Positions 9,878 through 20,906 are shown, counted from the first letter of the stretch. The stretch is DNA of 64,000 nucleotides from Chondrus crispus (GCF_000350225.1 NW_005178873.1:62001-126000); one strand, 5' to 3'. Numbers and translations: made by a program. The notes: generated by a model not told the origin, from the letters alone.

Positions 9878-12800
9878 ATGAATCTTTCGGAACACAAGTT
9901 CATCTGTCTATCAGCATATCGCTGCAAATGCAGCCATGTCGGAAAGCCGGTTGCACGAAGCACAATGAGAAGACACAGACGAATTGCAAATGCGCAAAGG
10001 AGGCAGGATGGTTTAACAGAGTTAGGGAACGGTCCAATATATTCTGCCGAACGCGAAGAGGAACAATTTCGAGCCCTGCTTTCTTCTGGTGAGACCCAGG
10101 CATCCTCCACACAAGGACATAGGTCAAATGGAGTTTCAGAAACCCATAACTACGCTTCCCAAAACCTGGTTCAGCTCGAAGTCGACATTGCGGGTGAAGG
10201 TGGGCATGGAAGTGCGCCATACGGCTTTGCGAGCGACGATGTCAGTGCACATTCAATGCCGGGAACCGAAGATGAAGCGGACGTTGTTCAGAGCGTCAGT
10301 GTAGTGGATGTGACCGAGTTAGATGGTGTCATTCCAGATACTCCGTACGGGGATGGAGCGGAACTTGAGGAGCTGAATGGCAGCGCAGGTGTATTTATCG
10401 GTTCAATTGGTAATGAGATAATAGACTCTCGTACAAGCAATGGGAGTAGTCTTATCGAGCAAGTTGGAAAGGAAAACAGTTGTGACATACCCGTACAGTA
10501 TGGTCCCGCATTGATTGACTCTCAATCACATCATGATGATATTGAGCCTGCCTATCAGCCACAGGATGCATACACTTATGAACCAGGTATTGTTACCTTA
10601 CCAAATCGTGATGTAGTTCCAGTCGGTGATTTGCTTGTTCAAAGCAGCGGAACAATCCACAGTTCTGAAGCTTCGGAATTCCCCGAAGGTGAACATGCAG
10701 CATCCGATTCAAAGCAATTGGAAAGGGGAGGTACACAAGCCAGCGCCGCGGATCGATTCGACGATTGGGTCACGCGAAATCGTGCGTGGATCAAGATCTT
10801 CCTCGACCACGGCCTGACACTTGGAGCACAAGACTCAATTCTTACGGAACTGAAAGCCCCCGTCATGGCACGCCAGCTGCGGCGAAACTTTGAGAAGTAT
10901 ACAAACTTCTCAACAATCAATTACCTTGCCTGTAGACGCCACATGCTCCTTAAATCTGTCGCGGGGGCTCTTCGGAATCCAGAGCTGCGTTGTGTGTCAT
11001 GCGTCGAACAGGGCACTGCTCAAGATATTGTTATTTTTGAGTACCTCCCGCTCCTCGAAAGGATTGAAGCGTGGGCGGCCGATGAAAAGGCCTGCAAACA
11101 AGTGTTCTCATATCACCAAGAGAAGTTAGTCCGGCGAGTAGCAGCGGAGGGTGGTCAATCTCGTGAACGATACTATGAAGATTTTTTTGATGGCAACTTA
11201 TATCACCGGATTGTAGAGGAATGCGGTGGGTATGATGCTGTGAAGTACGACGTGTTCATCGCACCAAGTACGGATGGGTTCCAAACGTTTGAGAACCACA
11301 GATATGACTGCTGGCCCATTGCCGCCCTGAACTATAATCTGGATCCGAGCATGCGCTACCTCATCAAGAACATCATTCCGCTCGGCTTCGTGAAAGGTCC
11401 AAAGGAGCCTGAATTCATAGACACATGGTTTACACCTTTGGATCAGGAAATACGGAAAATCAACAAATGTGGCGGCACGAGCATCTACTTCCATGATGGT
11501 GTTGAGCGAAAGGTTCGCGTTCATGTCATCCATCAAACCGGTGACAAGCTTGCTGTCAACAAGCAAGCCGGATTAGTCGGACACAATGGAAGATGCCCCT
11601 GCAGATTTTGTGTCTTCGCCGGCGTGTGGAGTCCTTTCCACAACCACATGTACTACCCTACCCAATGCACAGTTCTCGTTCCTCCAGAAGACGACCCTAC
11701 TGGTTTCAGAATTCCTAAGGAAGGCTCAAGAGCACCTACGGAGTTCAAGATATTGTGGGATCCCCGAAGACCCACTTATCGCGCGGCGGAGGGCACCGCG
11801 CTGACACTTTCTCAGCTGGAAGACCCATACATCTCCAATGCCGAACGGGAACGAATCCGAAAACGAACAGGGATAAAGTGGAGAACTGTACCGCTTTCCA
11901 TACATTCTGTATATCCTTACACCTCTTTCCCTCTTGACATAATGCACACCTGGATGAACATCTGCAAAGACATGATGGACATTTTCAAGGGTAAATGCAT
12001 TCATCTGAAAGAAGCCTATCGTAGCGATGATCGATTTATCCTCAGCCCTTCACAGTGGCGGCAAGTAGATGAGGAGATGAATGCGATCCGGAAAGGTACT
12101 GCCCAGTCTGCTTTCCCTGATATACCCCGTAATACCGCGCACTACTCAAATTGGAAGGCCTCGGAGTGCATCGAGTTCTTATCGAACTTTGCCATAATAG
12201 TTTTTGATGGCATTCTGCCACAGCCGTATCTCCGGAATCTGTACCTTCTTTCTCAACTGGTCGAATTGTCTCGCAGACCCGTCATGTCGCAAAAGCAAGT
12301 GGAGGAAATGAAGCAGCTTGGAATAGACTTTGTTTGCGGGTTCGAATCTCTGTACTACCGAAGTGACGTGAGGAGAGTGGGGGTCTGTAAATCAACAGTT
12401 CACGACGTTGTCCATCTCGGTTGGATGGTTGAGCAATGTGGACCCCTGGTTAACTATAGTCAATTTTGGATGGAGCGCTTCATTGGCTTTATCAAGCATT
12501 TACTGCACGCCACGATCTTGGCGGCAGAGTCAATGAATGAAACAGCCAAAATGACCGAGCGTGTCAAGATATATTTTAGGAACCATTTCGTTTCGAAGAA
12601 TGACCGAGGTGCTGGCGGGGAAGCTAGGGATGATGCGACTGAAGTGGGGGATTTGAAGCTGCTCTTCCCGCGCGATCGAGAATCACTCAACGATGCATAT
12701 CACGCAAGAATGGGGACTCGAAAGCTCCTCGCTGCTTTCATATCCAGAGCGGAAGGCATCGTTGAGTCGGAAGCGAGCGCGGCGGTCGAGGAGGATGGGA

Positions 12801-13294
12801 TATGGTGTTACGGCCGAGTCTCCCTGCCGGTTGGTGATGGTTGGCAGATCATTGGTGCGAGCAATGCAAGACGGCATCGCCGTGAAATGACTCGGTCAGA
12901 TTGGTACATCGCGGCAGAGTTCTCTACAGAACACGGGCACCTCCGTGATGTATATTATGGAAAAGTACTGAAGTTCCTTCGCTACACCTTTCCATTGAAT
13001 GGAAGCTCTGTCACGAAAGACCTCATTCTGGCTGCCTGGGCAAGCGGTTTGTTTATCAATCAGTATCAACAGGTCTTTAAAACAGGGACAGTGGATGTCG
13101 CTTTCAGGAACACAACCGTTGAAGACGTCTCAGTTATACTACACTCGATTGGACAGCTAGAGCACCGCACCAACAGAAGAAGCGGGAGGCATGTAGTGTT
13201 TATAGATCCCCAGCGTGCGGCCAGTATGCTTTTGGACAAGGACCAAATAGGATCAGACGGCGTGAATAGGACTTTGGTAGCGTCTCGAAGGTGA
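9878..13294 (+). CDS. tnp2/Plavaka-type DDE transposase (CACTA superfamily)
   Basis: An intact 1138-residue ORF. The N-terminus has a small Cys/His motif (CxCxH, then a basic RRHRR), as in KDZ/Plavaka proteins, followed by an acidic linker to about residue 285. The catalytic core runs from about residue 330. It has an STDGFQ motif with the first catalytic Asp (about residue 464), then YDCWPIAALNYNLDPSMRY, matching the tnp2 'WP...NLPP..R' signature. A zinc-binding GHNGRCPCRFC follows at about 565-575, and PLDIMHTWMNICKDMM at about 684-699 with the second Asp. The C-terminal 100 residues are matched by a relic at 61512-61981. It should cut the ends of its own element in the nucleus. The ATG at 9878 is the first in frame. 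It ends with TGA. Length and integrity suggest recent activity. Confidence 0.85.
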   Translation: MNLSEHKFICLSAYRCKCSHVGKPVARSTMRRHRRIANAQRRQDGLTELGNGPIYSAEREEEQFRALLSSGETQASSTQGHRSNGVSETHNYASQNLVQLEVDIAGEGGHGSAPYGFASDDVSAHSMPGTEDEADVVQSVSVVDVTELDGVIPDTPYGDGAELEELNGSAGVFIGSIGNEIIDSRTSNGSSLIEQVGKENSCDIPVQYGPALIDSQSHHDDIEPAYQPQDAYTYEPGIVTLPNRDVVPVGDLLVQSSGTIHSSEASEFPEGEHAASDSKQLERGGTQASAADRFDDWVTRNRAWIKIFLDHGLTLGAQDSILTELKAPVMARQLRRNFEKYTNFSTINYLACRRHMLLKSVAGALRNPELRCVSCVEQGTAQDIVIFEYLPLLERIEAWAADEKACKQVFSYHQEKLVRRVAAEGGQSRERYYEDFFDGNLYHRIVEECGGYDAVKYDVFIAPSTDGFQTFENHRYDCWPIAALNYNLDPSMRYLIKNIIPLGFVKGPKEPEFIDTWFTPLDQEIRKINKCGGTSIYFHDGVERKVRVHVIHQTGDKLAVNKQAGLVGHNGRCPCRFCVFAGVWSPFHNHMYYPTQCTVLVPPEDDPTGFRIPKEGSRAPTEFKILWDPRRPTYRAAEGTALTLSQLEDPYISNAERERIRKRTGIKWRTVPLSIHSVYPYTSFPLDIMHTWMNICKDMMDIFKGKCIHLKEAYRSDDRFILSPSQWRQVDEEMNAIRKGTAQSAFPDIPRNTAHYSNWKASECIEFLSNFAIIVFDGILPQPYLRNLYLLSQLVELSRRPVMSQKQVEEMKQLGIDFVCGFESLYYRSDVRRVGVCKSTVHDVVHLGWMVEQCGPLVNYSQFWMERFIGFIKHLLHATILAAESMNETAKMTERVKIYFRNHFVSKNDRGAGGEARDDATEVGDLKLLFPRDRESLNDAYHARMGTRKLLAAFISRAEGIVESEASAAVEEDGIWCYGRVSLPVGDGWQIIGASNARRHRREMTRSDWYIAAEFSTEHGHLRDVYYGKVLKFLRYTFPLNGSSVTKDLILAAWASGLFINQYQQVFKTGTVDVAFRNTTVEDVSVILHSIGQLEHRTNRRSGRHVVFIDPQRAASMLLDKDQIGSDGVNRTLVASRR

Positions 13295-13369
13295 GATCTG
13301 TCATACTTGAACGCACGGCATGGAGTGTCGAGGAAGAAGACATGGATGGCATGCGAAAGCGGGAGGAAA

Positions 13370-14507
13370 TTATGGAACAGCAAGGAGCAATGGGAGTACG
13401 AGGATCGGTAACCTGCTGAGTGTGATGACCATGGAGTTGGGCTCTAAGACATAGCATACGCTGAAATTCAGAGGCGTCCCTGGTTTGACATTCTCTGCAG
13501 GAGACTTTGGATCGTCTAGCACGAAAGGAGTGTCCTCATGATTGGCATCTGCAGAAGTGAAGACAATCAACCGGTGCATGGACGCGTCTTTAAAATCATC
13601 AAGCGTTTCGTTGAAGTCAACATATGCGTCAAAAATTGCTTGCTTTCTTCTTTCGGGATTTCCAAAAGCTTCATCCTGGGTACAGTGAGCAATACGAAGT
13701 ACTCCCCAACTCTTGCTTGAGTGAAAATCGTCCCACTCCGAAAAAGGTTTCATGATAAGCGCGACAGACTGATCACGATGGATAATGTCCTAGCGCAAAC
13801 AGAAAGAATAATCAACCTGAGGCCTTGTCATGTCCTGGTCGGCAGTATGGCGTGGAGAAAGAGGTGCTGAATTCTCCGTCTGTCGAAGTGATACAGATTG
13901 GAGCTCCACTTTTGTCGATGTGTAAGAGAGCTCGGAGTTACTCTTACAAACCATATGCCGAGAAACGCCTTTCTGTATGGAGAGGAACGAATTCTGTTGA
14001 GAGAACCGCGCAATGTCTTTCGAGGCAGAGTGAATTCGTAACAGAAGTGAGGGGGGAGACGCTTTTGCAAGAGCTTCTCTGAGGGCGGTTGGCATGGATG
14101 AGAATGTTGCGTTTCCTGTTGTTCGACGGACTGCTGCTCCTCATGGCAGTACACTGACTGGTACTTCTCGAAATTCAGTGAGGTGTGAGGTCAAAACGAT
14201 GGTCTTCGTGTGCGTCCGTCGCCGTCCGCATCAGATGTTTCACATCTTCATCACGGTTCATGCTCCGTCTGTTTTCACGCAACACCTTGGAGCATCTCAC
14301 GATTAAGCTCTCCAAACCGTCTACAGTCACTCCGGACGAGACATCCAGGACAAGTTTACCGAGCGCCATAACCTCCGAACGGCTCGCAACTACAACCTCG
14401 TCCACTGCCACCTCGTCTCCTTCGTCTTCCGCTCGACGTTTTTGCGACCCTTCTGAAGTCTTCGCCCCCTCAGATTCCACTACATCAGCAACGACCTTGC
14501 TGTTCAT
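13370..14507 (-). other. Minus-strand ORF cluster, possible third transposon gene
   Basis: Three minus-strand ORFs in three different frames follow one another: 14507-14175 (acidic, SEGSQKRRAEDEGDEVAVDE), 14154-13828 and 13753-13370. The last (SWGVLRIAHCTQDEAFGNPE and TSADANHEDTPFVLDD) has the most protein-like composition. They could be exons of one spliced gene or the remains of one. I recognise no family and find no convincing splice pairs. 14600-15150 contains no supportable gene. Confidence 0.25.
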
Positions 14508-15159
14508 CTGGGACCCGCATCTGAGGGTGGTATATTGGACAAATGACTTAGGGTCATGGTGATCGTCATCCGGATCATCGTCATCGTAGTGGTGGCGGCG
14601 GTGCGGCGAGTGGCCATCGATATCGCTATTTGTAGTAAAAACCCTTTCATGCGAGGGTGAGGAGTGTCGACGACTGCGCTAGCGATTGCCGAGTTGAAGC
14701 TGGTGCTCGAGCTCCTCCTCGTCTGACTGTTTCTGCATGCTTACGCGTGCCATGGCGCGGACCTTGGACGAGCGGACGGGCCGCTTTTCGGCCCCCATGG
14801 TGTTTTGCGGCGGGGTTAGTCAAGAATGCGAGACCGACGGAACGGGGCGGAGAGGTGGAGAAAATTAAGACGTGGTCGGCTGGCGGCTGGTCGCACTATG
14901 AAATGGATCGGTGCAAGGTGGTGGTGGGGAGGTAGATGAGATGAATGGTGAAAATGCTTGAAAGGAGTACACGTGTGAATAGATATACGAATCTTAAGTC
15001 GACAATTGCTCAACGTGGAGTGTAAGTGCATGCGAGTAGAAAGCAAACACTTGGCTTGTGTACGATTCCCATACGGCGCCATCAGATGGCCTCTGATATA
15101 GGCGATGTATGAGGTATTTCATCTGTTAAAAGAAGCTCCTCTAGGGGGCTCATTTGCAG

Positions 15160-15330
15160 TGCACCCGCAGTGCACCGTAGTATGTACGCAGTAGGGTCGT
15201 AATGCCACTGTGGGTCACTCCCAGTATCAATACGGATTCCACGTGTGGGGAGCACAGTGCCATTGCTGCACCCCACACGTACTACGGGTATCCTACGGAT
15301 GCACTGCACGGTACGTACTGCGGTGGCACT
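15160..15330 (-). repeat. Right subterminal repeats of the DNA transposon
   Basis: 15316-15330 is the exact reverse complement of the left 15-mer. Several degenerate relatives with CACYGCAGT or GTGCACCG cores occur at about 15157-15180, 15203-15215 and 15255-15275. Their inverted orientation relative to the left end supports a single element. Confidence 0.55.
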
Positions 15331-15344
15331 GCGTTTGGTTTACT

Positions 15345-17029
15345 AGGGCCCCGATATGGAGGGTCGAGGCGGGCGAACTTGTCGCGGCGGACTTCGTGGT
15401 CCTGCCAGCCTTCCCTGCCGGTTTCGAATCCGGCAGAGGTAAACCGCGCCGGGCGCGGTACGTTGTACCTTCCGCCGTGGCGATACGGCGGATGGTCGGA
15501 AGATCGGTCTTCTGACTGCCTGGCAGCCTTTGCACAGTTTCGGATACTGCGGCACGGGTTGCCGGTGCAAGTCCCCGCACGAAGTAGTGCGCGAGGGACT
15601 GTTCGGAGAAGACTGCCGTGCATCGGAACGCGGCAGTCTCGAGTCGGTCAGCAAACGTGCTTTCCGTCTCATGCGGTTGTTGTCGCGCCGTAGCGACAGC
15701 GTCGTACGCTTCACCCAACACGTCGTCCGTGAGGTAGCGTTTTAAGAATTGGTTCACGAGCCCCGGCCAGCTCACGTCGTCGTGGAGCTGGCCGGCGCGG
15801 AGGCCACGCATCGTATAACTCGTATACAAGCGCTCCGCGTCGCGTTCGAGGAAGTGAGCGAGGACTCGTACCGCAACACCTTCGGTCAGGTGTTTCGAGT
15901 TGAAGGTGATTCGGATATCCTTCAAAAACGGCAGCAGCTGGATCGGGTCGGTACCGTCGAAGCTGCGCATCGTGGGACGGATCCCACGACAGCGTTGGAC
16001 GTACTTCGCGATCCGTCCCGCGTCACCCGAGGTAACGAGCTTCGAGGTGTTATCCAAGCGGTACATACGATAGTCAGCAACGGCGCTGAACTCTTGGATC
16101 ATCGTATGTACCGGCTCGAGCCCGGGTTCAGCGGGACCCAGCGTGCCGAAGGAGGTAACCGGTAGCGTACGGGCGTCTACCGGACCTGGATGCTCGGCGT
16201 AACTCGCCGGCGGGTAGCCGCCCCAGCGGGGATCGACGGAGAACAGCGGTTCTCCGGATCCGCGGGCGGCTCCTCCACGGTCCTGTTCGTCCGCGTACGA
16301 TACGCGGTCCACTTGCCGCCTACTTTCGACGATAGGCGGCAAGGCTTGGGTCTCAGACGCGAAATTCGCGTCTATCGGAGGACGGCTTCCTTCTGCAGTC
16401 CGACTGGTAGCGGCACCAGTCGGACGCCAACCCTCGGGGGCGGCGGCGCTCGGAGGTACGGTACCACCGGGCCCTCTCGGGGGGGCACCGGGTAGCCTTT
16501 CGGTCATGGTACGTTCCATGTCACGAGCACGCCGACGAGTGGCGTCGAGCTCAGCGGAGAGGTGCGCGAATGCACCCAATTGCTCTGCGGACGGAGAGGT
16601 TCGGTCCTCGGGTCGTCTCACCGAGGTCGGCCTCTCAGGGCGACCTTGCCCGGACGGTCCGGGCGAGGCGAAACGGGAGTCTTCGACGAGCACGATCCGC
16701 GAGTGTAACTCGTCGATCAATGCTCGGAGATTCTCTAAGGACTGCGTCACTCTATCGAACCTCCCTTCACGCAGGGAGCAGAGTTCGGCCATACATCGAG
16801 TGTATACATGGTCCGATACATCGATCCGGAGGGAAGTACGGACTTCCTCGATGTATTCGGCTATGCGTTCGAACATCGCCGCCGCTCTTTCCTCGGAGGA
16901 TCCGAGCGACGGTTCGCGGTCACGAGGACCTGCGTCGCCGTCACCCGACGGGGCGGATGGGGACTGCACAGCGGTCGGACTCAGATCCGCCGCTTCGGAG
17001 CGGATCGAGGTCTCAAACTCTTGGCTCAT
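15345..17029 (-). CDS. gag: Ty3/gypsy gag, N-terminal half with capsid domain
   Basis: From the ATG at 17029 the frame codes an N-terminal region with helical heptads (about residues 45-110), a Pro/Ser-rich linker, and a retrotransposon gag (capsid) domain at about residues 350-500. Its landmarks are MRSFDGTDPIQLLPFLKDI, AHFLERDAERLYTSY, WPGLVNQFLKRYL and FVRGLAPATRAAVSETV. This domain assembles the virus-like particle in the cytoplasm. After about 15345 the frame enters non-gag sequence and stops at 15293; the zinc-knuckle half is at 1480-2385. The 5' LTR lies 80 bases upstream of the start. The frame is intact up to the junction. Confidence 0.85.
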
Positions 17030-17109
17030 CTCGACGCGATCGGTTCGCGGAGGGAAGCGGAAGTCTTCTCGGAGATCGGACTCCAGGGTCTTCTAGGTCG
17101 GGAGACCAC

Positions 17110-17766
17110 TGTAGCATAAACACCCCCAGCGGAGAGGGGTGTATGCACAGCTCGACGTAGACCCCGTCCGATCGGGAAGACGGGGGTGAAGCAGGACACC
17201 AGCTAACGGCACTGGGCAGCGGGCCCGGGTAGCGTGGTAGAGCGGGAACGGGGAGGACGCCGGTACGCGCGAGCGGTTCGACGCCTCGACGCCCCGGCGC
17301 GGTACTGGGTAACGATCCAGTACCGACGGGCGGAGGCGGAGCCGGCTCGTGGGCGTACCGCGCGCGTCCTCAACCCGCGCTCGGTGCCGCTCTAAGGTAG
17401 TTAGCGAGCGCTACCTTAGAATAAGCGGGAAGTCGGACCTTGACGGTCGGTGGGTGACAAGTCCGTGCTTGTCCTCCTCCACCGCCGCCGGTCCACTCCA
17501 TATTTAATGTACATAATAACCTATCATAATAGTACAGTACCGATGTACTGTAGCGGTCGGTCGACGCTGTAATACTGTCAGCCATCGGGGCTGACAGTAC
17601 ACGTGTGTGCGCGCTCTTCGGTCCCGCGCGTACACGTGTACATGTGCGCCCCCTGTACTCGGGGGTACACGTGGTGGTACTGTAGAGCATCGAGCCCTAC
17701 AGTAACCGATCCGATTCTGAGTTGATCTAATCTAAAATAAAGCCCCCAGGGGGGGGTTATACCACA
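17110..17766 (-). repeat. LTR of the minus-strand gypsy element (5' LTR)
   Basis: Bounded by TGTAGCATAAAC on the left and TTATACCACA on the right (TG...CA on either strand), 657 bp. It has a conserved palindrome at the left (CACCCCC...GGGGTG) and a CTGTCAGCC/GGCTGACAG hairpin near 17576-17597. Both recur in the related LTR at 62553-63228. An AT-rich stretch near 17500-17530 would serve as a TATA region on the minus strand. Internal sequence (gag) follows on the left, making this the 5' LTR. TGGTCTCCCGACC just inside could be the primer-binding site. Confidence 0.8.
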
Positions 17767-19380
17767 GTGGCGGAGATAAGAAAGCCTTTCTGCCTCCACT
17801 TTGCAGAACTGGTCAACCAAGTATTGTTGAAAGAGTCGTGCTGCGTGCAAGATTGTGCTGAACTCGCCTGCTCTTTCGAACAAATGCCATCCGTAGTACA
17901 TCATCGGAGTAATCTTGGTACGTCTGCCGTCTTGAACACTGGAGAATCGAAGCTCTGGATACCATCCATCTCTACCGTTCGGGAACAAAAGCACGTAACT
18001 CAATGGATCGTATGCGCGATGACTGACTGAATTCGGATCCAGCACTTCGTTCCCGTTACCGTTCAAAGTCCCTCTCCTGCGCACGACGATATCTCTTCGC
18101 CCAATCTCTCCGTCTCCATTTCCAGGGATCAATGCGGCGACTTCAGAAGCTTCGGGACCATTGTACCGGCGCACGTGGTCATGACTTGGCCTGCGGTTGG
18201 CATGGATGACCATCTGGTACGTGGCAGGAGTGTTGTTGTGAGGAGATTGAGCCCATTCTCGCACACACAGAAAAGTCTGCACGTAGTGGTTGCATTCGTG
18301 CAGCATGTGTGTCAGTTGCGTCATCAGTGCCTCTTCCAGTTGTCTAGAGTTTCCAAGCCTTGTGCGCGTCTGGGTGGCGTAGTCAGTGTCATGAATGTAA
18401 ACGGAAGCATAGGAAGGTGCCCGCCCTTTGGATGGCATCATGGGACCCATGTAATGGTACATCCCGCCCTGCATCGTCATTGTGGGGTTAAAATTAGAAG
18501 GACCGGGACCTCTGTTCACCCATTTGGCGACCACGGATGCCATCGATAGCGCTACATTGTATGCTCGAATGTTCTTACGGAAGCTGCGGGCCCTTGGAGT
18601 ATCATCGATGAGAAGAGAGCGCAGAAGAGCTGACGGGTCGGGGAGAAGCGGCAATGACAGCTTCCCCTTCCCACAGCATGTGGAAAAAATGGGCCTTGCG
18701 GCAGAGCTGCTCCCGATGCGTTCTTGGACGAAATGCAGAGCTTTGCAGTGCGAACACTAAACACGGATCATGCCGAGATCGCCGTACGAAGGAGAGGACT
18801 CGGGTAGTGGAGGGCAGAGCTGTGGAGAGGCACTTCGAGCCTGGCGGTCGGATCTTTGCCGCGCAGCTATGACGGGGGATATATCCACAGCTCTCGCTTG
18901 TCGCATTGCCAAGCGATTCGACTCCTGTCTCGAAGATCTCAGTGGAGTATTTTCCTCGGCTCGGCCTCTTTGCGTTGCAATAAGATCCGATTCTCGCCGT
19001 TCCTCACGAATAGGAGTACATTCCTCCGCTCTAGCGCCTCGTGTCGCAATGCAATCCGCTTCGCGCCGCGCATTTCGGAGGGGGGTGGTTTCTCCCGCTC
19101 TGCGCGCCCTGGCTCTCTCTCTCAGTCGACGGAGACGCTCCTCGCGCTGCTGAGACGTCTCTGCTGCTCTTCGTGCTGCAGTACGTTCACGGTTGGCTTG
19201 ACGACGCGCTTCCCTCTGAGATTCGGTTCGTTGCCCCGTCCCGATTCTCGCACGGGCTCGACGTGCCTCACGACGTGCTTGAGCGTCAGATTCAGACTCT
19301 TGCGCTCTTCTTTCCCTTGCACGCGCGTTTTTTTGCTGCCGCCTTGCTTCTGCCACGTCTTCGCCCGCTGTTCCCGCCAT
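17767..19380 (-). pseudogene. Helitron Rep/helicase protein, N-terminal part
   Basis: From the ATG at 19380 one frame runs to the LTR junction at 17767 with a single in-frame TAG (18757-18759). Residues about 1-190 are Arg/Glu/Ala-rich, with roughly 23-residue repeats of the type ...ARRAGETTPLRNARREAD, as is common at Helitron N-termini. A zinc-binding motif follows the stop (CSHCKALHF ... CCGKGKLSLP), then the Helitron-like N domain: LTHMLHECNHYVQTF, YQMVIHANRRPSHDHVRRYN, YDPLSYVLLFPNGRDGW, LVDQFCKVEAERLSYLRH. The catalytic HUH and helicase domains are missing because the gypsy LTR begins here. Full-length proteins exceed 1300 residues; about 535 remain. Rolling-circle transposition by this copy is impossible. 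Confidence 0.85.
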
Positions 19381-19399
19381 TTATGTTCTGCTCGGCGCG

Positions 19400-20270
19400 C
19401 TAGTGTTATCCCTGCAAGTGCAGCTAGGGTTGACGCAAGTGCGAGGGGTCCGTTGTAGATCGCTATGAGTCGTAGCAAGCAGTCCTCAAAGGTCTAAACG
19501 CAACGTCAGCCAGCTAGGTCGTGCGCAAGAGCACTTAGCAAAAGAGTAACAATATAGGGCCTTTATTGTCTTGTACTATCCCGTGATTCAAAAGAACCAA
19601 AAACGAAATAGAAATAGAAATAGACTAATGGTCCTACTATACACAGGGTACAGTATTAATACTCAGAGTACGACCACCTTGTCTATTTCTACTCCCAGGG
19701 AGCCCGGTATTAGAAAGAACCTCTTGCAAGGCTCTTCCCGCCGGGGTCGCTATGTACGCGCGCTCCCTTTTCTCTCAGTGCGGTGGTTAGGTTTCCCAAG
19801 CCCTAACGGCACCTACACTGGGTCTTCTTGCAGCCTCTATAGTTTGACGGAGGCTGCGTTTGATCTTCGTTGTCGACGTTGAAAACAACGTCAGTCCGAC
19901 GTCCGCAGATTGCTCTGCGGAGGCCGTTGTTCCGAGCCCGATACTACAACACCAAGAAATGGTGTGCTATCAGATTAGGCTTCCTGCACAGCAACAGACT
20001 ACCACGCTTTACTAAAAGCAAAGCGCAATAGCACCTAGGGACTATCCGGATGCCGTCAAGCAATCCGGTAAACTTTTCGCGGGGAATGCCGTATTCAACC
20101 CACTACTAAGCCGGCATAGAATCACGATCGGTGCCTTGCCCAGACTCTGGTCACCACGCTACCAGGGAACCGTCACGTGGTGAAAAATTGCTGAAAGTTG
20201 TTGAACTCGAAAGCCGGTACTGTGCTGCCGACGTGCGGCTATGTAAAAAACGTTTCTATTCGTGCGCGCT
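19400..20270. other. Non-coding region upstream of the Helitron gene
   Basis: No supportable gene. It holds A-rich simple sequence (GAAATAGAAATAGAAATAG near 19604) and several short inverted repeats. It may be the 5' end of the Helitron or another LTR; I could not fix an end. Confidence 0.3.
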
Positions 20271-20280
20271 TTCGCCTCAC

Positions 20281-20540
20281 CGCCACTTGTCACCAGGGGC
20301 GGCGCCACGTGTCGCCACTTGTCACTGGCACGCTACTGTAGTGCCGCATTGGTGTAACAGTTCGAAATTCAAAATAAAATTAATTTTACCGCCAGGTGTC
20401 GCCATTTGTGACTCAGCGTGGCCGCCACTGGCCACGTGTCGCCACTTGTCACCCGGGGCGCGCCACTTGTCACGACACGCGTCCCCGTGGCGGCCTGGCC
20501 TGCGGCCAGGATGCCCCGCACGTGGCCGCCACTTGTCACC
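20281..20540 (+). repeat. Cluster of about nine CGCCACTTGTCAC motifs
   Basis: Copies or near-copies of CGCCACTTGTCAC/CGCCACGTGTCG start at 20281, 20303, 20313, 20390, 20400, 20430, 20440, 20461 and 20527, all on one strand, sometimes directly abutting. Spacing is irregular, so this is not a simple tandem satellite. It looks like the subterminal repeat zone of a DNA transposon or a binding-site array. Confidence 0.7.
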
Positions 20541-20906
20541 GCAGCGCCGCCCCCGTGCGCCAATGGCAACGCGGAAGCGCAAGGACATACAGACAGACAC
20601 ACAGACACGGATTTTAGTAGTTGTGGACTGTACCGAAGGGTTCCCTAAAGGGTATCATCGGGTGCACTAAATCTGGGTCAGAGGACTAATTTGGGTCGCT
20701 TTGGCAATTAAAATTATCTAAATGCGCCATTTCAAACAGCCTTCGAAACACTGTAGTTCGCCTGCCGTCAGAACGGCTCATACGATTTCAAATCTGACAA
20801 GACGTGCCTTTTTGGCGGGCTTCATTCGATCGATCACCAACTTTGTGCCTCGATTTCCCTTCACAATCCGCCACAGCAGCCTCGCGACTTCGTCACTTCT
20901 CTCCTT

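Larger units (their letters stand above)
2387..15345. mobile_element. Putative 13-kb CACTA/Plavaka-like DNA transposon inserted in gypsy gag
   Basis: Gag sequence stops near 15345 and resumes near 2385 in the same orientation, with CTAG at both junctions. Inside each end is the 15-mer AGTGCCACCGCAGTA in inverted orientation: 2539-2553 on plus, and 15316-15330 as its exact reverse complement. Near-copies lie at 2580-2594 and through 15160-15260, as in the subterminal repeat zones of CACTA elements. The outermost bases (CTAGCAACCCTA on the left, CTAGTAAACCAA inward from the right) are only loosely similar, so terminal inverted repeats are weak. Cargo in order: gene fragments (2.7-7.2 kb), a 528-aa minus-strand gene, a 1138-aa tnp2-type transposase, and unassigned minus-strand ORFs. 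Whether all cargo belongs to one element, or whether smaller elements are nested in it, is not resolved. Confidence 0.55.

Noticed and set aside
15202..17160. Several plus-strand ORFs over the gag region
   Set aside because: They mirror the minus-strand gag frame, which has a recognisable capsid domain; high GC creates long antisense frames.
20281..20540. CRISPR-like array
   Set aside because: Motifs are short, variable and irregularly spaced or abutting; no spacer pattern.
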